Assembly (NCBI RefSeq): GCF_001806875.1 | Contig: NZ_KV786277.1 | Span: forward strand, 16,451-80,450 | From: Corynebacterium sp. HMSC29G08 | Lineage (GTDB): Bacteria > Actinomycetota > Actinomycetes > Mycobacteriales > Mycobacteriaceae | Direction of reading: 5' to 3' | Length of the DNA stretch: 64,000 nucleotides | In this document: positions 34,848 to 44,499 of the stretch, piece by piece | Layout of the letters: each line of letters begins with the position of its first letter | How positions within the stretch are numbered: the first letter of the stretch is position 1 | The notes under the pieces: generated by a model | Databases searched by the model: none | The model's input: the letters and a program-made list of their open reading frames with translations, nothing else | What the model was told of the DNA's origin: nothing | Made by a program: the position numbers and the translations under genes

Positions 34848-35221
34848 CGGAGCCCATTCAGGAATCCACCCAGCAGTCGGCACAGCCCCGTATCCACCCG
34901 GAGCGCCAACGCCGTGTGCGCACTGCGCTGAACCTGTTCTCGGTAGCCGCGTGGCTGACAGGCATACTGCTGATCCTGCTGGTGATCCGCATGATCTTGG
35001 AGTATGGCTTCCACATGGATGTTGCAGCCTTGGCTTGGGTGGCACGCGTCCATGGTCTCGCGTACGTGCTGTTTCTGATGACGTCGCTGAACTTGGGCAC
35101 CACCGCCCGCTGGCCGGCAGCAACGTGGGTGGTTACGGCCATTTCAGGCGTGGTGCCGTTCTTGTCGTTTGTGGTGGAAGCGAAGCGTCGTAAAGAAGTG
35201 AAGCAGACCTTCCAGCTCTAA
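34844..35221 (+). CDS. DUF3817 membrane protein
   Basis: 125 aa with three predicted membrane helices (about 26-46, 54-77 and 85-106) and the DUF3817 pattern ARVHGLAYVLFLMTSLNLG. Orthologue by position of Rv1342c. Function unknown. Its stop lies in the first copy of a 13-bp tandem repeat shared with the convergent rdgB stop. Confidence 0.88.
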   Translation: MTEPIQESTQQSAQPRIHPERQRRVRTALNLFSVAAWLTGILLILLVIRMILEYGFHMDVAALAWVARVHGLAYVLFLMTSLNLGTTARWPAATWVVTAISGVVPFLSFVVEAKRRKEVKQTFQL

Positions 35222-35247
35222 AGGCCAGCTCTAAAAGCCAGCTCTAG
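35212..35247. repeat. 13-bp tandem repeat holding the stops of two convergent genes
   Basis: CCAGCTCTAAAGG (35212-35224), CCAGCTCTAAAAG (35225-35237) and CCAGCTCTAG (35238-35247). The plus-strand DUF3817 stop (35219-35221) is in copy 1 and the minus-strand rdgB stop (35244-35246) in copy 3. Confidence 0.88.
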
Positions 35248-35861
35248 AGCAACGCCGCAATATGCGGTGCCAGCAACCGCAACGCCTGCCCCCTGTGGGA
35301 GCGGGCGTTTTTCTCCTCCGCCGTCAGCTCCGCAGACGAACGCCCATCGGCATCAGCGGGTGCAAACAGCGGGTCATAGCCAAAGCCATTCTCCCCACGC
35401 GGGGCGCGCAGCAGCTGGCCCTCCCAACGCCCCTCAGCCGTGAACTCCCGCAAAGCGCCCGACCCCACCTCCAAGTCCGGCACCACCAGCGCGCAGCAGG
35501 ACACAAACGCCGCAGCACGCTGCTCGATGTCCTCCATCTGGGCAAGCAAAAGACGATTGTTTGCCTCATCGTCCCCATGCGCACCCGACCAGCGCGCAGA
35601 CAACACCCCCGGCATGCCACCCAGCGCATCCACACTCAGACCCGAATCATCCGCCACGCACGCAAAGCCTGTAGCACGCGCGCCCGCTCGAGCCTTGATC
35701 AAGGCATTCTCCGCGAAGCTAAGGCCGGTTTCGCGTGGTTCGGGGTACGCGTCAACGTCGCTAAGCGAAAGAAGCTCCACACCCCGAATATCCAGATCTT
35801 GAAGCACCTGGTCTAACTCACGAAGCTTCTTCGCATTCCCGGAGGCTACGAGCAGCTTCAC
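35244..35861 (-). CDS. rdgB: dITP/XTP pyrophosphatase (HAM1 family)
   Basis: 205 aa. Hydrolyses non-canonical purine NTPs to keep them out of DNA and [13 protein letters not shown] at the N-terminus binds the phosphates. [44 protein letters not shown] holds the metal ligands and base pocket, and SHRGQAL closes the site. GTG start overlaps the rph stop (GTGA). Operon rph-rdgB as in Rv1340-Rv1341. Confidence 0.95.
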   Translation of the reverse strand: MKLLVASGNAKKLRELDQVLQDLDIRGVELLSLSDVDAYPEPRETGLSFAENALIKARAGARATGFACVADDSGLSVDALGGMPGVLSARWSGAHGDDEANNRLLLAQMEDIEQRAAAFVSCCALVVPDLEVGSGALREFTAEGRWEGQLLRAPRGENGFGYDPLFAPADADGRSSAELTAEEKNARSHRGQALRLLAPHIAALL

Positions 35862-36595
35862 AGACCAAGCGCCTCTCGCTGCGCGCGAATCAGCTCGTTG
35901 CAGCCCTTCTGCGCCACGTCCAGCATCTGGTTGAGCTCATCGCGGCCGAACAGGCCGTGCTCACCCGTGCCCTGGATCTCCACGAAGTTGCCACCCTCCT
36001 GCATCACCACATTCAGGTCCACCTCCGCGCGGGAATCCTCCTCGTAGGGAAGGTCGAGGCACACGTGACCGTCGATAATCCCGGAGCTTACCGCCGCAAT
36101 CGGGGCTAACAACGGCTCACCCGGAACCACCCCACGCTCCTTGAGCACCCCAATCGCATCCGCCAGCGCCACGTACGCGCCGGTAATCGAAGCGGTGCGG
36201 GTACCACCGTCTGCCTGCAGCACATCACAGTCAATCTGGATGGTGTTCTCCCCCAGCTGGCTCAGGTCCACCGCAGCGCGCAGCGAACGACCCACCAGAC
36301 GAGAAATCTCGTGCGTACGGCCCTTGACCTTGCCGCGCATAGACTCACGCGGCATGCGCTCATGCGTTGCGGCCGGCAGCATGGAATACTCCGCAGTCAG
36401 CCACCCCTCGCCAGAATCCTTCTTAAAACGTGGCACGCCCTCTTCCACAGAAGCCGTACACATCACGCGAGTGTTACCAAACTCCACGAGCACGCTGCCC
36501 GCCGGGTTGGAGGTAAAACCACGGGTGATGCGCACCGGACGCATTTCATCAAACGCACGGCCATCCGCACGCGTAAACAAAGCTGGATCAGTCAT
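35858..36595 (-). CDS. rph: Ribonuclease PH
   Basis: 245 aa phosphorolytic 3' exoribonuclease that trims tRNA 3' ends. Family motifs: [15 protein letters not shown] at the start; [23 protein letters not shown] then [41 protein letters not shown] with the catalytic Asp residues. Downstream gene rdgB overlaps by four bases. Confidence 0.96.
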   Translation of the reverse strand: MTDPALFTRADGRAFDEMRPVRITRGFTSNPAGSVLVEFGNTRVMCTASVEEGVPRFKKDSGEGWLTAEYSMLPAATHERMPRESMRGKVKGRTHEISRLVGRSLRAAVDLSQLGENTIQIDCDVLQADGGTRTASITGAYVALADAIGVLKERGVVPGEPLLAPIAAVSSGIIDGHVCLDLPYEEDSRAEVDLNVVMQEGGNFVEIQGTGEHGLFGRDELNQMLDVAQKGCNELIRAQREALGL

Positions 36596-36610
36596 GCGAC
36601 CCAGCCTAAC

Positions 36611-37384
36611 TCACACAGTGAATTCCGCTCCCGCTTCACCAAGCACAATCGGGCCATCAAATTGCGTCCGGGCAGCCTCCAGGGTGGCCTGCTTATCACT
36701 CCACGGCTGGATGTGCACCAACACCAGCTTCTTCACCCCGGCCTCACGCGCAATGCGGCCGGCTTCCTCACCGGACAAGTGCATGCCCTCCGGCTGTCCC
36801 TCAGCCGAAGGCCCCCAGGCAGCCTCACACAAAAATAGGTCCGCACCCTGAGCTGCTTTGACTAGCGACGCCGTATAGCCGCTATCACCCGAATACGTCA
36901 GCACCGCACCCGTGGCGTTGTCTTGGACACGCAACGCATGCGACTCTTCAGCGGGATGCTCCACCGCAAACGGCGTAATAGTCACGCCTTCGAAAGCGAC
37001 CGCTTGGTGCTCCTGCCACACGCCAACATCAAACGTATCCGTGATGTCAGTTGGTTTATCCGGCCCATCGGCACCCAGTTGGCCAATAAAGTCCGCGGTA
37101 AAACTCGGCCCATACATCCGGTTCTTCCCCACCGCCGGGCGCTCCGGGTGGTAGCGACGCCACACCAACAACGACGCCGTGTCCGAACAATGATCCGCAT
37201 GCAAGTGCGAAAACGTCACGTGCGCTGCCGACGGATCAAAGCCCAGGTTACGAAGCCCAGCAAGCGCACCCGGTCCCAAATCCATCACTACGTCCGGGTT
37301 GCCCTCAGTGGACACCACGTACGAAGATCCGGGATTGCCCGGCGCGCCCAAGCTTCCAGAGCAACCGATGATGGTCAACTTCAT
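36611..37384 (-). CDS. Metallo-beta-lactamase-fold phosphodiesterase (Rv1339-like)
   Basis: 257 aa. Binuclear metal site TFSHLHADHCSD (HxHxDH), with further ligands in LTYSGDSGYT and LVLVHIQPW. Rv1339, at the same position, has been described as an atypical class II cAMP phosphodiesterase; RNase Z-like activity is the alternative. ATG at 37384 (MKLTIIGCSGS) has TACAGT seven bases before it, so it is probably leaderless; a GTG at 37393 is also in frame. No signal peptide. Confidence 0.9.
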   Translation of the reverse strand: MKLTIIGCSGSLGAPGNPGSSYVVSTEGNPDVVMDLGPGALAGLRNLGFDPSAAHVTFSHLHADHCSDTASLLVWRRYHPERPAVGKNRMYGPSFTADFIGQLGADGPDKPTDITDTFDVGVWQEHQAVAFEGVTITPFAVEHPAEESHALRVQDNATGAVLTYSGDSGYTASLVKAAQGADLFLCEAAWGPSAEGQPEGMHLSGEEAGRIAREAGVKKLVLVHIQPWSDKQATLEAARTQFDGPIVLGEAGAEFTV

Positions 37385-37413
37385 GGATGACACTGTACTA
37401 GGTACGCATGCCT

Positions 37414-38259
37414 TCAGCGCTGCACGGCATGAATACGCGGGCCCAAAATACGTTCCGCAAGGTGGTCGAATTTCTCCGGGTCGCCGGTGGACTCAAATAC
37501 GCGAGTCGGTGCGGTAGCGCGGCCCTCTCCCATACCGGCTTCGGCGAGCATGTCCTGCTCTGTCAGCACACGCAGCACGTCCTTAGATGTTTCCTCGGCA
37601 GAGCTGACCAGCGTCACGCCGTCTCCAATAGCCAGCTGAATCACGCCAGACAGCAACGGGTAGTGCGTACACCCAAGCACAAGAGTGTCCACGCCGGCTG
37701 CCTGCAGCGGCTCAAGGTAGCCCTGCGCCACACCAAGGATCTGGCGGCCGGAGGTGATACCGCGCTCCACAAACTCGACAAATGCCGGACACGCCGCGGC
37801 CGTGACCTCTACCGACGGGTTGAGCGCGAACAGGTCCTGGTACACCCCGGAGGTAATCGTGGCCTGGGTGCCAATCACGCCGACCTTGCCGTTACGGGTA
37901 GTAGCCATAGCGCGACGCACCGCTGGCTGGATCACTTCCACGACGGGTACGTTGTAGCGCTCCCGCGCGTCATGAAGAAAGGCAGCCGTGGCCGTGTTGC
38001 AGGCGATCACCAGCATCTTGCAGCCGCGTTCTACAAGCTCGTCGCTGATGCGCTGGGCGTGAGCACGCACATCTGCAAGCGGCTGCGGCCCGTAGGGGGC
38101 GTGCGCGGTATCGCCGATGTAAATCATGGACTCATGCGGCAACTGATCCATCACCGCGCGCGCAACGGTGAGTCCGCCAACGCCGGAGTCAAAAATCCCA
38201 ATCGGGGCTTGCGCATCCACAGTGCCCACAGTGTCCACAGCTTCTACCACCGGATTCAC
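37414..38259 (-). CDS. murI: Glutamate racemase
   Basis: 281 aa. Provides D-glutamate for peptidoglycan. [17 protein letters not shown] binds the carboxylate. The two catalytic Cys lie in VIACNTATA and LGCTHYPLL. The first 18 residues are an extension before the conserved core. GTG at 38259 directly abuts the rhomboid stop, so the two are translated together. Confidence 0.96.
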   Translation of the reverse strand: MNPVVEAVDTVGTVDAQAPIGIFDSGVGGLTVARAVMDQLPHESMIYIGDTAHAPYGPQPLADVRAHAQRISDELVERGCKMLVIACNTATAAFLHDARERYNVPVVEVIQPAVRRAMATTRNGKVGVIGTQATITSGVYQDLFALNPSVEVTAAACPAFVEFVERGITSGRQILGVAQGYLEPLQAAGVDTLVLGCTHYPLLSGVIQLAIGDGVTLVSSAEETSKDVLRVLTEQDMLAEAGMGEGRATAPTRVFESTGDPEKFDHLAERILGPRIHAVQR

Positions 38260-39129
38260 CTAACGCCTTTGGTTACCAAACGGGTTCTGCTGGTACGGCA
38301 TCTGCACCGGTTGCTGGGCGTTTTTCAGTTGCTGCTTCTCCAGTTGCTTGCGCTGGCGCTTCATCACCAGTGCCGGCGGGTCATCAGAGGTGATGATCAT
38401 CGCAGCAGCTGCACCACCAATCGCACCGAACAGGTGCGCCTGCCAGCTCACGCCCGGGTTGCCGGGGAACATGCCCCACACCAAACCGGAGTACAGAAAA
38501 CCAAGAATGACGCCCAATGCAATCTGCTGGCCGGAACGGTTAAAGAAGCCGCGCACAATCAGGTACGCCAGCCAGCCGTAGACAAGGCCGGATGCACCGA
38601 CGTGGTTGGTGCCAATGCCGCCAAACAGCCACGTCCCAAGCCCACCGATAATCACCACAAAAGCGGTGACCTCCCAGAACACACGTTTGCCGGAGTAGCC
38701 CACAAGGAACGCGAAAATCGCACCCGGCACGGTGTTGCCCAAAATGTGCTCCAGATTGCCGTGCAGCAGCGGGGAGGTGAAGATAAACGGCAGCGAAGGC
38801 ACGTCCAACGGGTGAATACCCATATAGAGGAGGTTGCCGCCGAAGACGATCGCGTTGATGATAAACACCACCCAGATGGACAGCACGTATAGCGCCGCAA
38901 AGCGCAGGCCTGTGCGGCGTTGCGCCTTGCGTTTGCTCATCGGCTGGTCGAACTGTGGCCCAGCCTGGCCGAACTGTGGCCCAGGCAGCCCAGGCTGCTG
39001 GCCCTGGTAGAAGGCAGGCATCTGGGTTTCGGGGTGGCTAAACGGCCGCTGGAACGGTTTGCCGTAGCCAGGTTGGCCGGTGGGTCCGTAGCCCCAGCCG
39101 GGCGGGGTGTGGTGCTGGTTGTGATTCAT
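38260..39129 (-). CDS. Rhomboid-family intramembrane serine protease
   Basis: 289 aa. A 70-residue Pro/Gln/Gly-rich cytoplasmic N-terminus precedes six membrane helices. Catalytic Ser in HVGASGLVYGW and His in WQAHLFGAIGG; the TNHVGASG and HGNLEHILGN motifs are typical. Counterpart of Rv1337. Substrates unknown. First in a likely rhomboid-murI unit. Confidence 0.92.
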   Translation of the reverse strand: MNHNQHHTPPGWGYGPTGQPGYGKPFQRPFSHPETQMPAFYQGQQPGLPGPQFGQAGPQFDQPMSKRKAQRRTGLRFAALYVLSIWVVFIINAIVFGGNLLYMGIHPLDVPSLPFIFTSPLLHGNLEHILGNTVPGAIFAFLVGYSGKRVFWEVTAFVVIIGGLGTWLFGGIGTNHVGASGLVYGWLAYLIVRGFFNRSGQQIALGVILGFLYSGLVWGMFPGNPGVSWQAHLFGAIGGAAAAMIITSDDPPALVMKRQRKQLEKQQLKNAQQPVQMPYQQNPFGNQRR

Positions 39130-39140
39130 CGTGGGCCAGC

Positions 39141-40130
39141 TTAGCGGGCTACCTCACGCCACGCCCGCACCCCATAGGCAGGCTCTGCGTGCATCACCGC
39201 GTTCACAATTGCGGTTTCCACACACGTCGCGGCAGCTTCACCAAGAGCCATATGCTTCTCGACGTCCAATGCAACGCCCACTCCGGTGCCCACTCCAGCC
39301 CCCACATCATCGCCACCCACGGACACCGCAAACAACGTGTCTCCGTCTAGGGGTGAATGCGCCGGTCTCACGGCACGCGCGATGCCGTCATGGCCGGTCA
39401 TGGCCAGCCTCTTCAGGTGCGCTTTGTCCAACGGCGCGTCTGTGGCAATCACCCCGATAGTGGTGTTGAGCTTCGGCGTTGGACGTTTGAGCGCTGCAAA
39501 CGCCTCGGGATCCACGGAGGGCTGTGCAGAGTCGGCGTAGAATAACCCGGTATGCGGATCGATCACGGAGCCAACCGGGTTGGCAACAATAAACGCGGCC
39601 ACCGTGTACTCGCCAACTGTTTGCTGCGCAACGCCAAACCCGCCGCGCAACACACCTGCGGTTGCGCCGCAGCCCGCACCTACACTGCCGGAAACCCAGC
39701 CACGGGCCAGCTCGCCCGGCTGGCTCTCCAAGGCAGCGCGCACAGCAGCCGCACCATCAGCAGCCACAGGACGGTGCACAGGATCGCCCACCACCAAATC
39801 AAAAATCACCGCCGCCGGCACGATAGGCACCACAGGGCCGTTAGGCACCTCATCACCAAACACCCGGAAACCCCGACCGTGCTCCTCCAGCTCCCGCATC
39901 GCCCCGTCTGCAGCGGCGAGGCCAAAGGCGGAACCGCCGCACAACAGGATCGCGCCGACCTTCTCCACCGTGTTGTATGGCTCCAGCAGGTCAGTCTCAC
40001 GCGTGCCCGGACCACCGCCTCGGACATCCACCGCTGCGCGCATACCTTCCGGGTCCACGGGGACAATCGCTGTCACACCCGTATCGCCTAAGGATTGATG
40101 GCCGATGGATAAGGGCAACGGAACGCTCAT
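39141..40130 (-). CDS. P1-family (DmpA-type) N-terminal-nucleophile peptidase
   Basis: 329 aa from the ATG at 40130 (MSVPLPLSIGHQ). Self-cleaving aminopeptidase/amidase fold: GGSAFGLAAADGAM and GAGCGATAG are family motifs, and KLNTTIGVIATDAPL contains the expected autocleavage site before the first Thr. Located where Rv1333 lies. The longer open frame to 40310 lacks family similarity and overlaps DUF2017. Physiological substrate unknown. Confidence 0.9.
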   Translation of the reverse strand: MSVPLPLSIGHQSLGDTGVTAIVPVDPEGMRAAVDVRGGGPGTRETDLLEPYNTVEKVGAILLCGGSAFGLAAADGAMRELEEHGRGFRVFGDEVPNGPVVPIVPAAVIFDLVVGDPVHRPVAADGAAAVRAALESQPGELARGWVSGSVGAGCGATAGVLRGGFGVAQQTVGEYTVAAFIVANPVGSVIDPHTGLFYADSAQPSVDPEAFAALKRPTPKLNTTIGVIATDAPLDKAHLKRLAMTGHDGIARAVRPAHSPLDGDTLFAVSVGGDDVGAGVGTGVGVALDVEKHMALGEAAATCVETAIVNAVMHAEPAYGVRAWREVAR

Positions 40131-40146
40131 AAGCAACAAGCCCCAC

Positions 40147-40686
40147 TTAATCCAACATTGCTTCCAGCAAGGAGTCCTGGCACACAGCCAACCAGTCCAT
40201 GAGCAACTGACGGTTCTCCTGGGCCCGCTCCGTGCCCGACGTATCTTCAGACACATACAGGCGCAGGTCATTGAGCGCAGCAACAAAACGCGGCGCGTCT
40301 TCCCCATCAATGGTCACCTCAACCCCACCAGTGGGGCCAAGCACCTCATTGACCACCTGCAGGTTCTCAAGCTTCGACTTAATAATGTCGTTTTCGTGCA
40401 GGCTGCGAAGCAGGCCGTTATCCCCGTCGAACTCCTGGTCCGCCTCCAGCTCAAAGTCTGGCAACAATCGCGCCAATCGCGGATCTTCCGGCGCCTCCGT
40501 ATGGCCAGTGGAGACACCCATCATCTCCGCAAACTCATCCTTCGGAGCCGACTGGGCTCGCCCGATCAACGCCTCAGCAACCGTAGCCGTCAGGTTGCCA
40601 ATCAGCTCACGTTCAAGCGGATCAAAACGGGTTGTGAACTTCACGCCAGAGCGCAACAACCCTTTCTTCCTACGCCATGCCTCCAT
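40147..40686 (-). CDS. DUF2017 family protein
   Basis: 179 aa, soluble, mostly helical, acidic. RFDPLERELIGNLTATVAEAL near the start is the family pattern. Sits directly after clpS (four bases) as Rv1332 does in mycobacteria. A link to ClpS-dependent proteolysis is suggested only by this constant pairing. Confidence 0.88.
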   Translation of the reverse strand: MEAWRRKKGLLRSGVKFTTRFDPLERELIGNLTATVAEALIGRAQSAPKDEFAEMMGVSTGHTEAPEDPRLARLLPDFELEADQEFDGDNGLLRSLHENDIIKSKLENLQVVNEVLGPTGGVEVTIDGEDAPRFVAALNDLRLYVSEDTSGTERAQENRQLLMDWLAVCQDSLLEAMLD

Positions 40687-40690
40687 GATC

Positions 40691-41038
40691 TCACCCCGCC
40701 TGCTGCATCGTTGCCCACAAACCGTGCGTGTGCAGCTTCTTCACATCGGTCTCTACCTTGTCCTTCTCACCCGAAGACACCACGGCCTTGCCCTCAGTGT
40801 GCACTTGCATCATCAGCTCGGTGGCACGTTTGCGGTCATAGCCCAACACAGTTTGGAACACGTAGGCCACGTAGCTCATCAAATTCACCGGGTCATCCCA
40901 GACGATGCACATCCACGGCAGGTTCTCGCTCGTGGTCACCTCAACCTCAATCGCCTCATCAAGCTCGGGCGAAGCGAGCGGGGAGGATGCACGCACCGAC
41001 TCTGAGTTCGTCGCATGGGAGTGTGTCATGGGTTTCAT
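40691..41038 (-). CDS. clpS: ATP-dependent Clp protease adaptor ClpS
   Basis: 115 aa. N-recognin that hands N-degron substrates to ClpC1/ClpA. The core begins [28 protein letters not shown], with the Asp-Asp-Pro and the Met/Val pocket residues, and ends with a [11 protein letters not shown] helix. ATG at 41038 has TACGCT eight bases upstream, giving a leaderless start; an ATG at 41029 is the alternative. Divergent from pncB. Confidence 0.95.
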   Translation of the reverse strand: MKPMTHSHATNSESVRASSPLASPELDEAIEVEVTTSENLPWMCIVWDDPVNLMSYVAYVFQTVLGYDRKRATELMMQVHTEGKAVVSSGEKDKVETDVKKLHTHGLWATMQQAG

Positions 41039-41139
41039 GGCTCCACAGCGTACCCCAGCGGTCACACAAACAACGCCGGAGCAACCAATGGCAACGCTGG
41101 ACGCTCACCCTGCGCCAGCCGAGGGTAACCTTAAACACC

Positions 41140-42504
41140 ATGACCGAACAGACGCCGCAGCGTGTAAGCGATTACCGTAGCTCCACGTGCAATGAATCCA
41201 CCGCGTTTCTAACAGACATGTATGAGCTGACCATGCTCGACGCCGCACTGCAAGACGGTACCGCCTTCCGCCAATGTGCGTTTGAGGTGTTCACCAGGAG
41301 GCTGCCGGCAGAGCGTCGCTACGGCGTGGTCGCTGGTACCGCGCGTGTGATCGACGCGATCACCAGCTTCCGCTTCACAGAAGAACAGATCGCCTCAGCG
41401 CCTTTCCTTTCTGACGAAGCGAAGCAGTACCTGCGTGAATACACCTTCACCGGCGATATCGACGGCTACCGTGAGGGCGATCTGTACTTCCCCTACTCCC
41501 CCATTCTGACGGTGCGCGGCACGTTTGCCGAGTGCGTCATTTTGGAAACCGTCATCTTGTCCATCTTCAACTCCGACTCTGCTGTTGCGTCTGCTGCTTC
41601 GCGTATGGTGTCTGCGGCGGACGGGAAGCCGATTATTGAGATGGGTTCGCGTCGCGCCCACGAATTGGCTGCAGTCAGCGCGGCACGTGCAACCTACATC
41701 GCTGGCTTTGACGCAACGTCCAATATGGAGGCCTCCCACCGCTACGGCATCCCGGCATCCGGCACGGCTGCCCACGCGTGGACGCTGCTGCACGTGGATG
41801 AAAACGGCCAGCCGGACGAAAAGGCGGCGTTCCGGGCACAGATTGATGCCGCCGGTGTGGATACCACGCTGCTTGTAGATACCTTCGACATCACCCAGGG
41901 CGTGGAACATGCCCTTGAAGTGGCGGGTACCAACTTGGGTGCGGTGCGTATTGACTCGGGCGATCTGGGCATCATGTCACGCCGCGTACGCAAGCAGCTG
42001 GATGAAGCAGGTGCGTTTAACACCCGCATTATCGTTTCGTCCGATCTGGATGAGTTCACCATTGCCGGGCTTCGCAGTGACCCGGTTGATGGCTTTGGCG
42101 TTGGTACGTCTGTAGTCACTGGGTCCGGTGCGCCGACTGCTGGCTTGGTGTACAAGCTGGTGGAGGTTGAAGGCCACGCTGTGGCAAAGCGTTCCTCCGG
42201 CAAGCGCACCTACGGTGGCGCGAAGACTGCGCTGCGTGCCTACCGCGCCTCCGGCGTTGCTGTCGGCGAGGTGATCCTGCCTCTGGGTTCAGATGTTGAG
42301 CGCAAGCCAAATCTGGACTACCAGGAGCTTACGATGCCAATGATCCGCGGCGGCAAGGTGGTAGACGCAGATTTCAGTCTGGAGTCCGCGCGCTGCCTGC
42401 ACGCCCAGGCGCGTACAACCCTGCCATGGGAAGGCCTGGCTCTTTCGCGTGGCGACGCAGCGATTCCCACCAAGTTTGTCGGCTTCCCGGAGCCAACCGA
42501 ATAA
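41140..42504 (+). CDS. pncB: Nicotinate phosphoribosyltransferase
   Basis: 454 aa. Makes nicotinate mononucleotide from nicotinate, PRPP and ATP. TDMYELTMLDAAL at the N-terminus; EMGSRRAHE and GTAAHAW (with the phospho-accepting His); VRIDSGDLG and GVGTSVVTGSGAPTAGLVYKLVEV bind the phosphoribosyl group. ATG at 41140 follows TAACCT by eight bases (leaderless). The open frame extends far upstream to 40105, but that part is a shadow of clpS and DUF2017. Confidence 0.95.
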   Translation: MTEQTPQRVSDYRSSTCNESTAFLTDMYELTMLDAALQDGTAFRQCAFEVFTRRLPAERRYGVVAGTARVIDAITSFRFTEEQIASAPFLSDEAKQYLREYTFTGDIDGYREGDLYFPYSPILTVRGTFAECVILETVILSIFNSDSAVASAASRMVSAADGKPIIEMGSRRAHELAAVSAARATYIAGFDATSNMEASHRYGIPASGTAAHAWTLLHVDENGQPDEKAAFRAQIDAAGVDTTLLVDTFDITQGVEHALEVAGTNLGAVRIDSGDLGIMSRRVRKQLDEAGAFNTRIIVSSDLDEFTIAGLRSDPVDGFGVGTSVVTGSGAPTAGLVYKLVEVEGHAVAKRSSGKRTYGGAKTALRAYRASGVAVGEVILPLGSDVERKPNLDYQELTMPMIRGGKVVDADFSLESARCLHAQARTTLPWEGLALSRGDAAIPTKFVGFPEPTE

Positions 42505-42506
42505 GC

Positions 42507-44483
42507 GTGGCTTCAGGCGAAAATACAAACGACCAGCCGCTGAGCCAAACTACCGAAGACCTGCTTGCCGCGGCGGTGGACGCCATCGGTGGCGCCACCC
42601 GTGAGGGCCAGCTGGCCATGGCTCAAGCGGTGACCCGTGCGTTTGATACGCAGCGGCACTTGGCGGTGCAGGCCGGTACCGGCACGGGTAAGTCCTTGGC
42701 GTACCTGGTGCCCGCGTTTTTGCACGCCCAGCGCACCGGCAGCACCGTCGTGGTCTCAACCGCGACGATTGCGCTCCAGCGCCAGTTAGTGGAACGCGAT
42801 CTGCCCAGGCTTGCAGATGCCTTGGAGCCGCTCATGGAGCGCCGCCCCACTTTCGCCATTCTGAAAGGCAGAAACAACTACGCCTGCCTGCATAAACTCG
42901 CCCTTGATAGCGATGCACCGGAAGCACTTATTGAGGAGGACAACCTCTCACGCATTGGCAAAGAGGTCAAGCGGGTGGCCGAGTGGGCACAGGAAACCGA
43001 GACCGGTGACCGCGATGATTTAAGCCCAGGTGTGAGCGATCTTGTGTGGCGCCAGGTGTCTGTCACCTCCGCAGAATGTCTGGGCGCAACCCGCTGCCCG
43101 CACGGGGAGTCATGCTTCGCGCAGCTTGCCCGCGAACAAGCCGGCAAGGTGGACGTGGTGGTGACCAACCACGCGATGCTGGCCATTGACGCGTTGTCTG
43201 AGGTCAACATCCTTCCCGAGCACTCGGCGGTAGTAATCGATGAGGCTCACGAGCTCGACGGGCGGATCACTTCCGTTGCTACCAACGTCATCTCTGGTCG
43301 AGCCCTGACCTTGGCGGCGCGTCGCGCCGGCAAGCTCGGTGCGGACAAAGATGTCCTCGAAGACGTGGTGGATGACGTCAACGCCGCTTTAGCCATTGAG
43401 GAGCCCGGGCGTTGGGAAACCATCACCCCACCGGCCCGCGCCGCATTTGAGGGCCTTTCACGCGCCCTGTCGCGCACGCGCATGGCCATCGGGGATGCCC
43501 CACCCGGCGAGTCCGAGAATGACCCTGAGAAGTTCGCTGAGCGAGGCAACCTGAGAAACCACCTTGGGGAGCTCGAGGACGCCGTGGATCGCATCCTGTC
43601 CGTGTTTGATGAGGATGACCCCGCCAAGCACCGCGACGTGGTGTGGCTAACCCGCAACGAGCGCGACGATGATGCTGTGTCGGTCGCGCCGCTGTCAGTG
43701 GCTCCTTTGTTGAGCACCTCGCTTTTCGACGCCACACCCGTCGTCCTCACCTCCGCCACCTTGACCGTTGGCGGCAACTTCAACGCCATGGCGGCAGCGT
43801 GGGGGCTTCCCGAAGGCTCCTGGGACCACCTGGACGCTGGTACTCCGTTTAATCCGCGGAAGTCTGGCATCTTGTACACCGCCAAGCTCTTGCCAACGCC
43901 TGGCCGCGAGGGGCTTTCACCACAGACGTTAGATGAGATAGCTGAGCTGATCACCGCAGCCGGTGGGCGCACACTCGCGCTGTTTTCCTCACGCAAGGCC
44001 GCTGAGCAAGCCGCCAAAGAGATGCGCAAGCGTTTACCCTTCGACATTTTCTTGCAAGGCGAGGACACCACCGGCGCATTGGTGGACAAGTTTGCCAAGT
44101 CCGAAAACTCGTGCCTGTTTGGCACGTTGACGTTGTGGCAAGGCGTGGATGTGCCCGGATCTTCGTGCTCCTTGGTCCTCATTGACCGCATCCCCTTTCC
44201 TCGCCCCGACGACCCCCTACTGCAGGCTCGGGCCGCTGCTGCAGATGCCGCGGGCCGCAGCGGTTTCATGGAGGTCTCTGCAACGCACGCTGCGCTGTTG
44301 CTCGCCCAAGGCACAGGCCGACTATTGCGTTCCGTGCATGACAAGGGCGTTATCGCGGTGTTAGACAACCGCCTGGTGACGAAGCGCTACGGTGCATTCC
44401 TACGCAAGTCGTTGCTGCCCTACTGGGAGACCACAGACCCGGATGTGGTGCGCGGCGCGTTGCAGCGCCTCGTTGCCAGCTAG
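42507..44483 (+). CDS. dinG: DinG/XPD-family FeS helicase
   Basis: 658 aa superfamily 2 5'-3' DNA helicase. Walker A AGTGTGKSLAYL, DEAH box VIDEAHELDG, and helicase C-terminal motifs FGTLTLWQGVDVPG and QGTGRLLRS. The four Cys of the iron-sulphur cluster are present: NNYAC, then AECLGATRCPHGESC. GTG at 42507, two bases after the pncB stop. Same order as Rv1329c-Rv1330c. Probably unwinds R-loops or repair intermediates. Confidence 0.93.
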   Translation: MASGENTNDQPLSQTTEDLLAAAVDAIGGATREGQLAMAQAVTRAFDTQRHLAVQAGTGTGKSLAYLVPAFLHAQRTGSTVVVSTATIALQRQLVERDLPRLADALEPLMERRPTFAILKGRNNYACLHKLALDSDAPEALIEEDNLSRIGKEVKRVAEWAQETETGDRDDLSPGVSDLVWRQVSVTSAECLGATRCPHGESCFAQLAREQAGKVDVVVTNHAMLAIDALSEVNILPEHSAVVIDEAHELDGRITSVATNVISGRALTLAARRAGKLGADKDVLEDVVDDVNAALAIEEPGRWETITPPARAAFEGLSRALSRTRMAIGDAPPGESENDPEKFAERGNLRNHLGELEDAVDRILSVFDEDDPAKHRDVVWLTRNERDDDAVSVAPLSVAPLLSTSLFDATPVVLTSATLTVGGNFNAMAAAWGLPEGSWDHLDAGTPFNPRKSGILYTAKLLPTPGREGLSPQTLDEIAELITAAGGRTLALFSSRKAAEQAAKEMRKRLPFDIFLQGEDTTGALVDKFAKSENSCLFGTLTLWQGVDVPGSSCSLVLIDRIPFPRPDDPLLQARAAAADAAGRSGFMEVSATHAALLLAQGTGRLLRSVHDKGVIAVLDNRLVTKRYGAFLRKSLLPYWETTDPDVVRGALQRLVAS

Positions 44484-44499
44484 CCAGCTAGCCAGCTAG
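44476..44499. repeat. 8-bp tandem repeat holding the stops of two convergent genes
   Basis: Three exact copies of CCAGCTAG (44476-44483, 44484-44491 and 44492-44499). The dinG TAG (44481-44483) is in copy 1 and the minus-strand stop of the pth2 gene (44496-44498) in copy 3; CTAG is its own reverse complement. Confidence 0.9.

Noticed and set aside
37408..38892. 494-codon open frame antisense to murI and the rhomboid gene
   Set aside because: Runs across two well-supported genes on the other strand; Arg/His-rich composition typical of a shadow.
40105..41139. Long upstream extension of pncB
   Set aside because: Antisense to clpS and DUF2017 and unlike the family; the true start at 41140 has its own -10.
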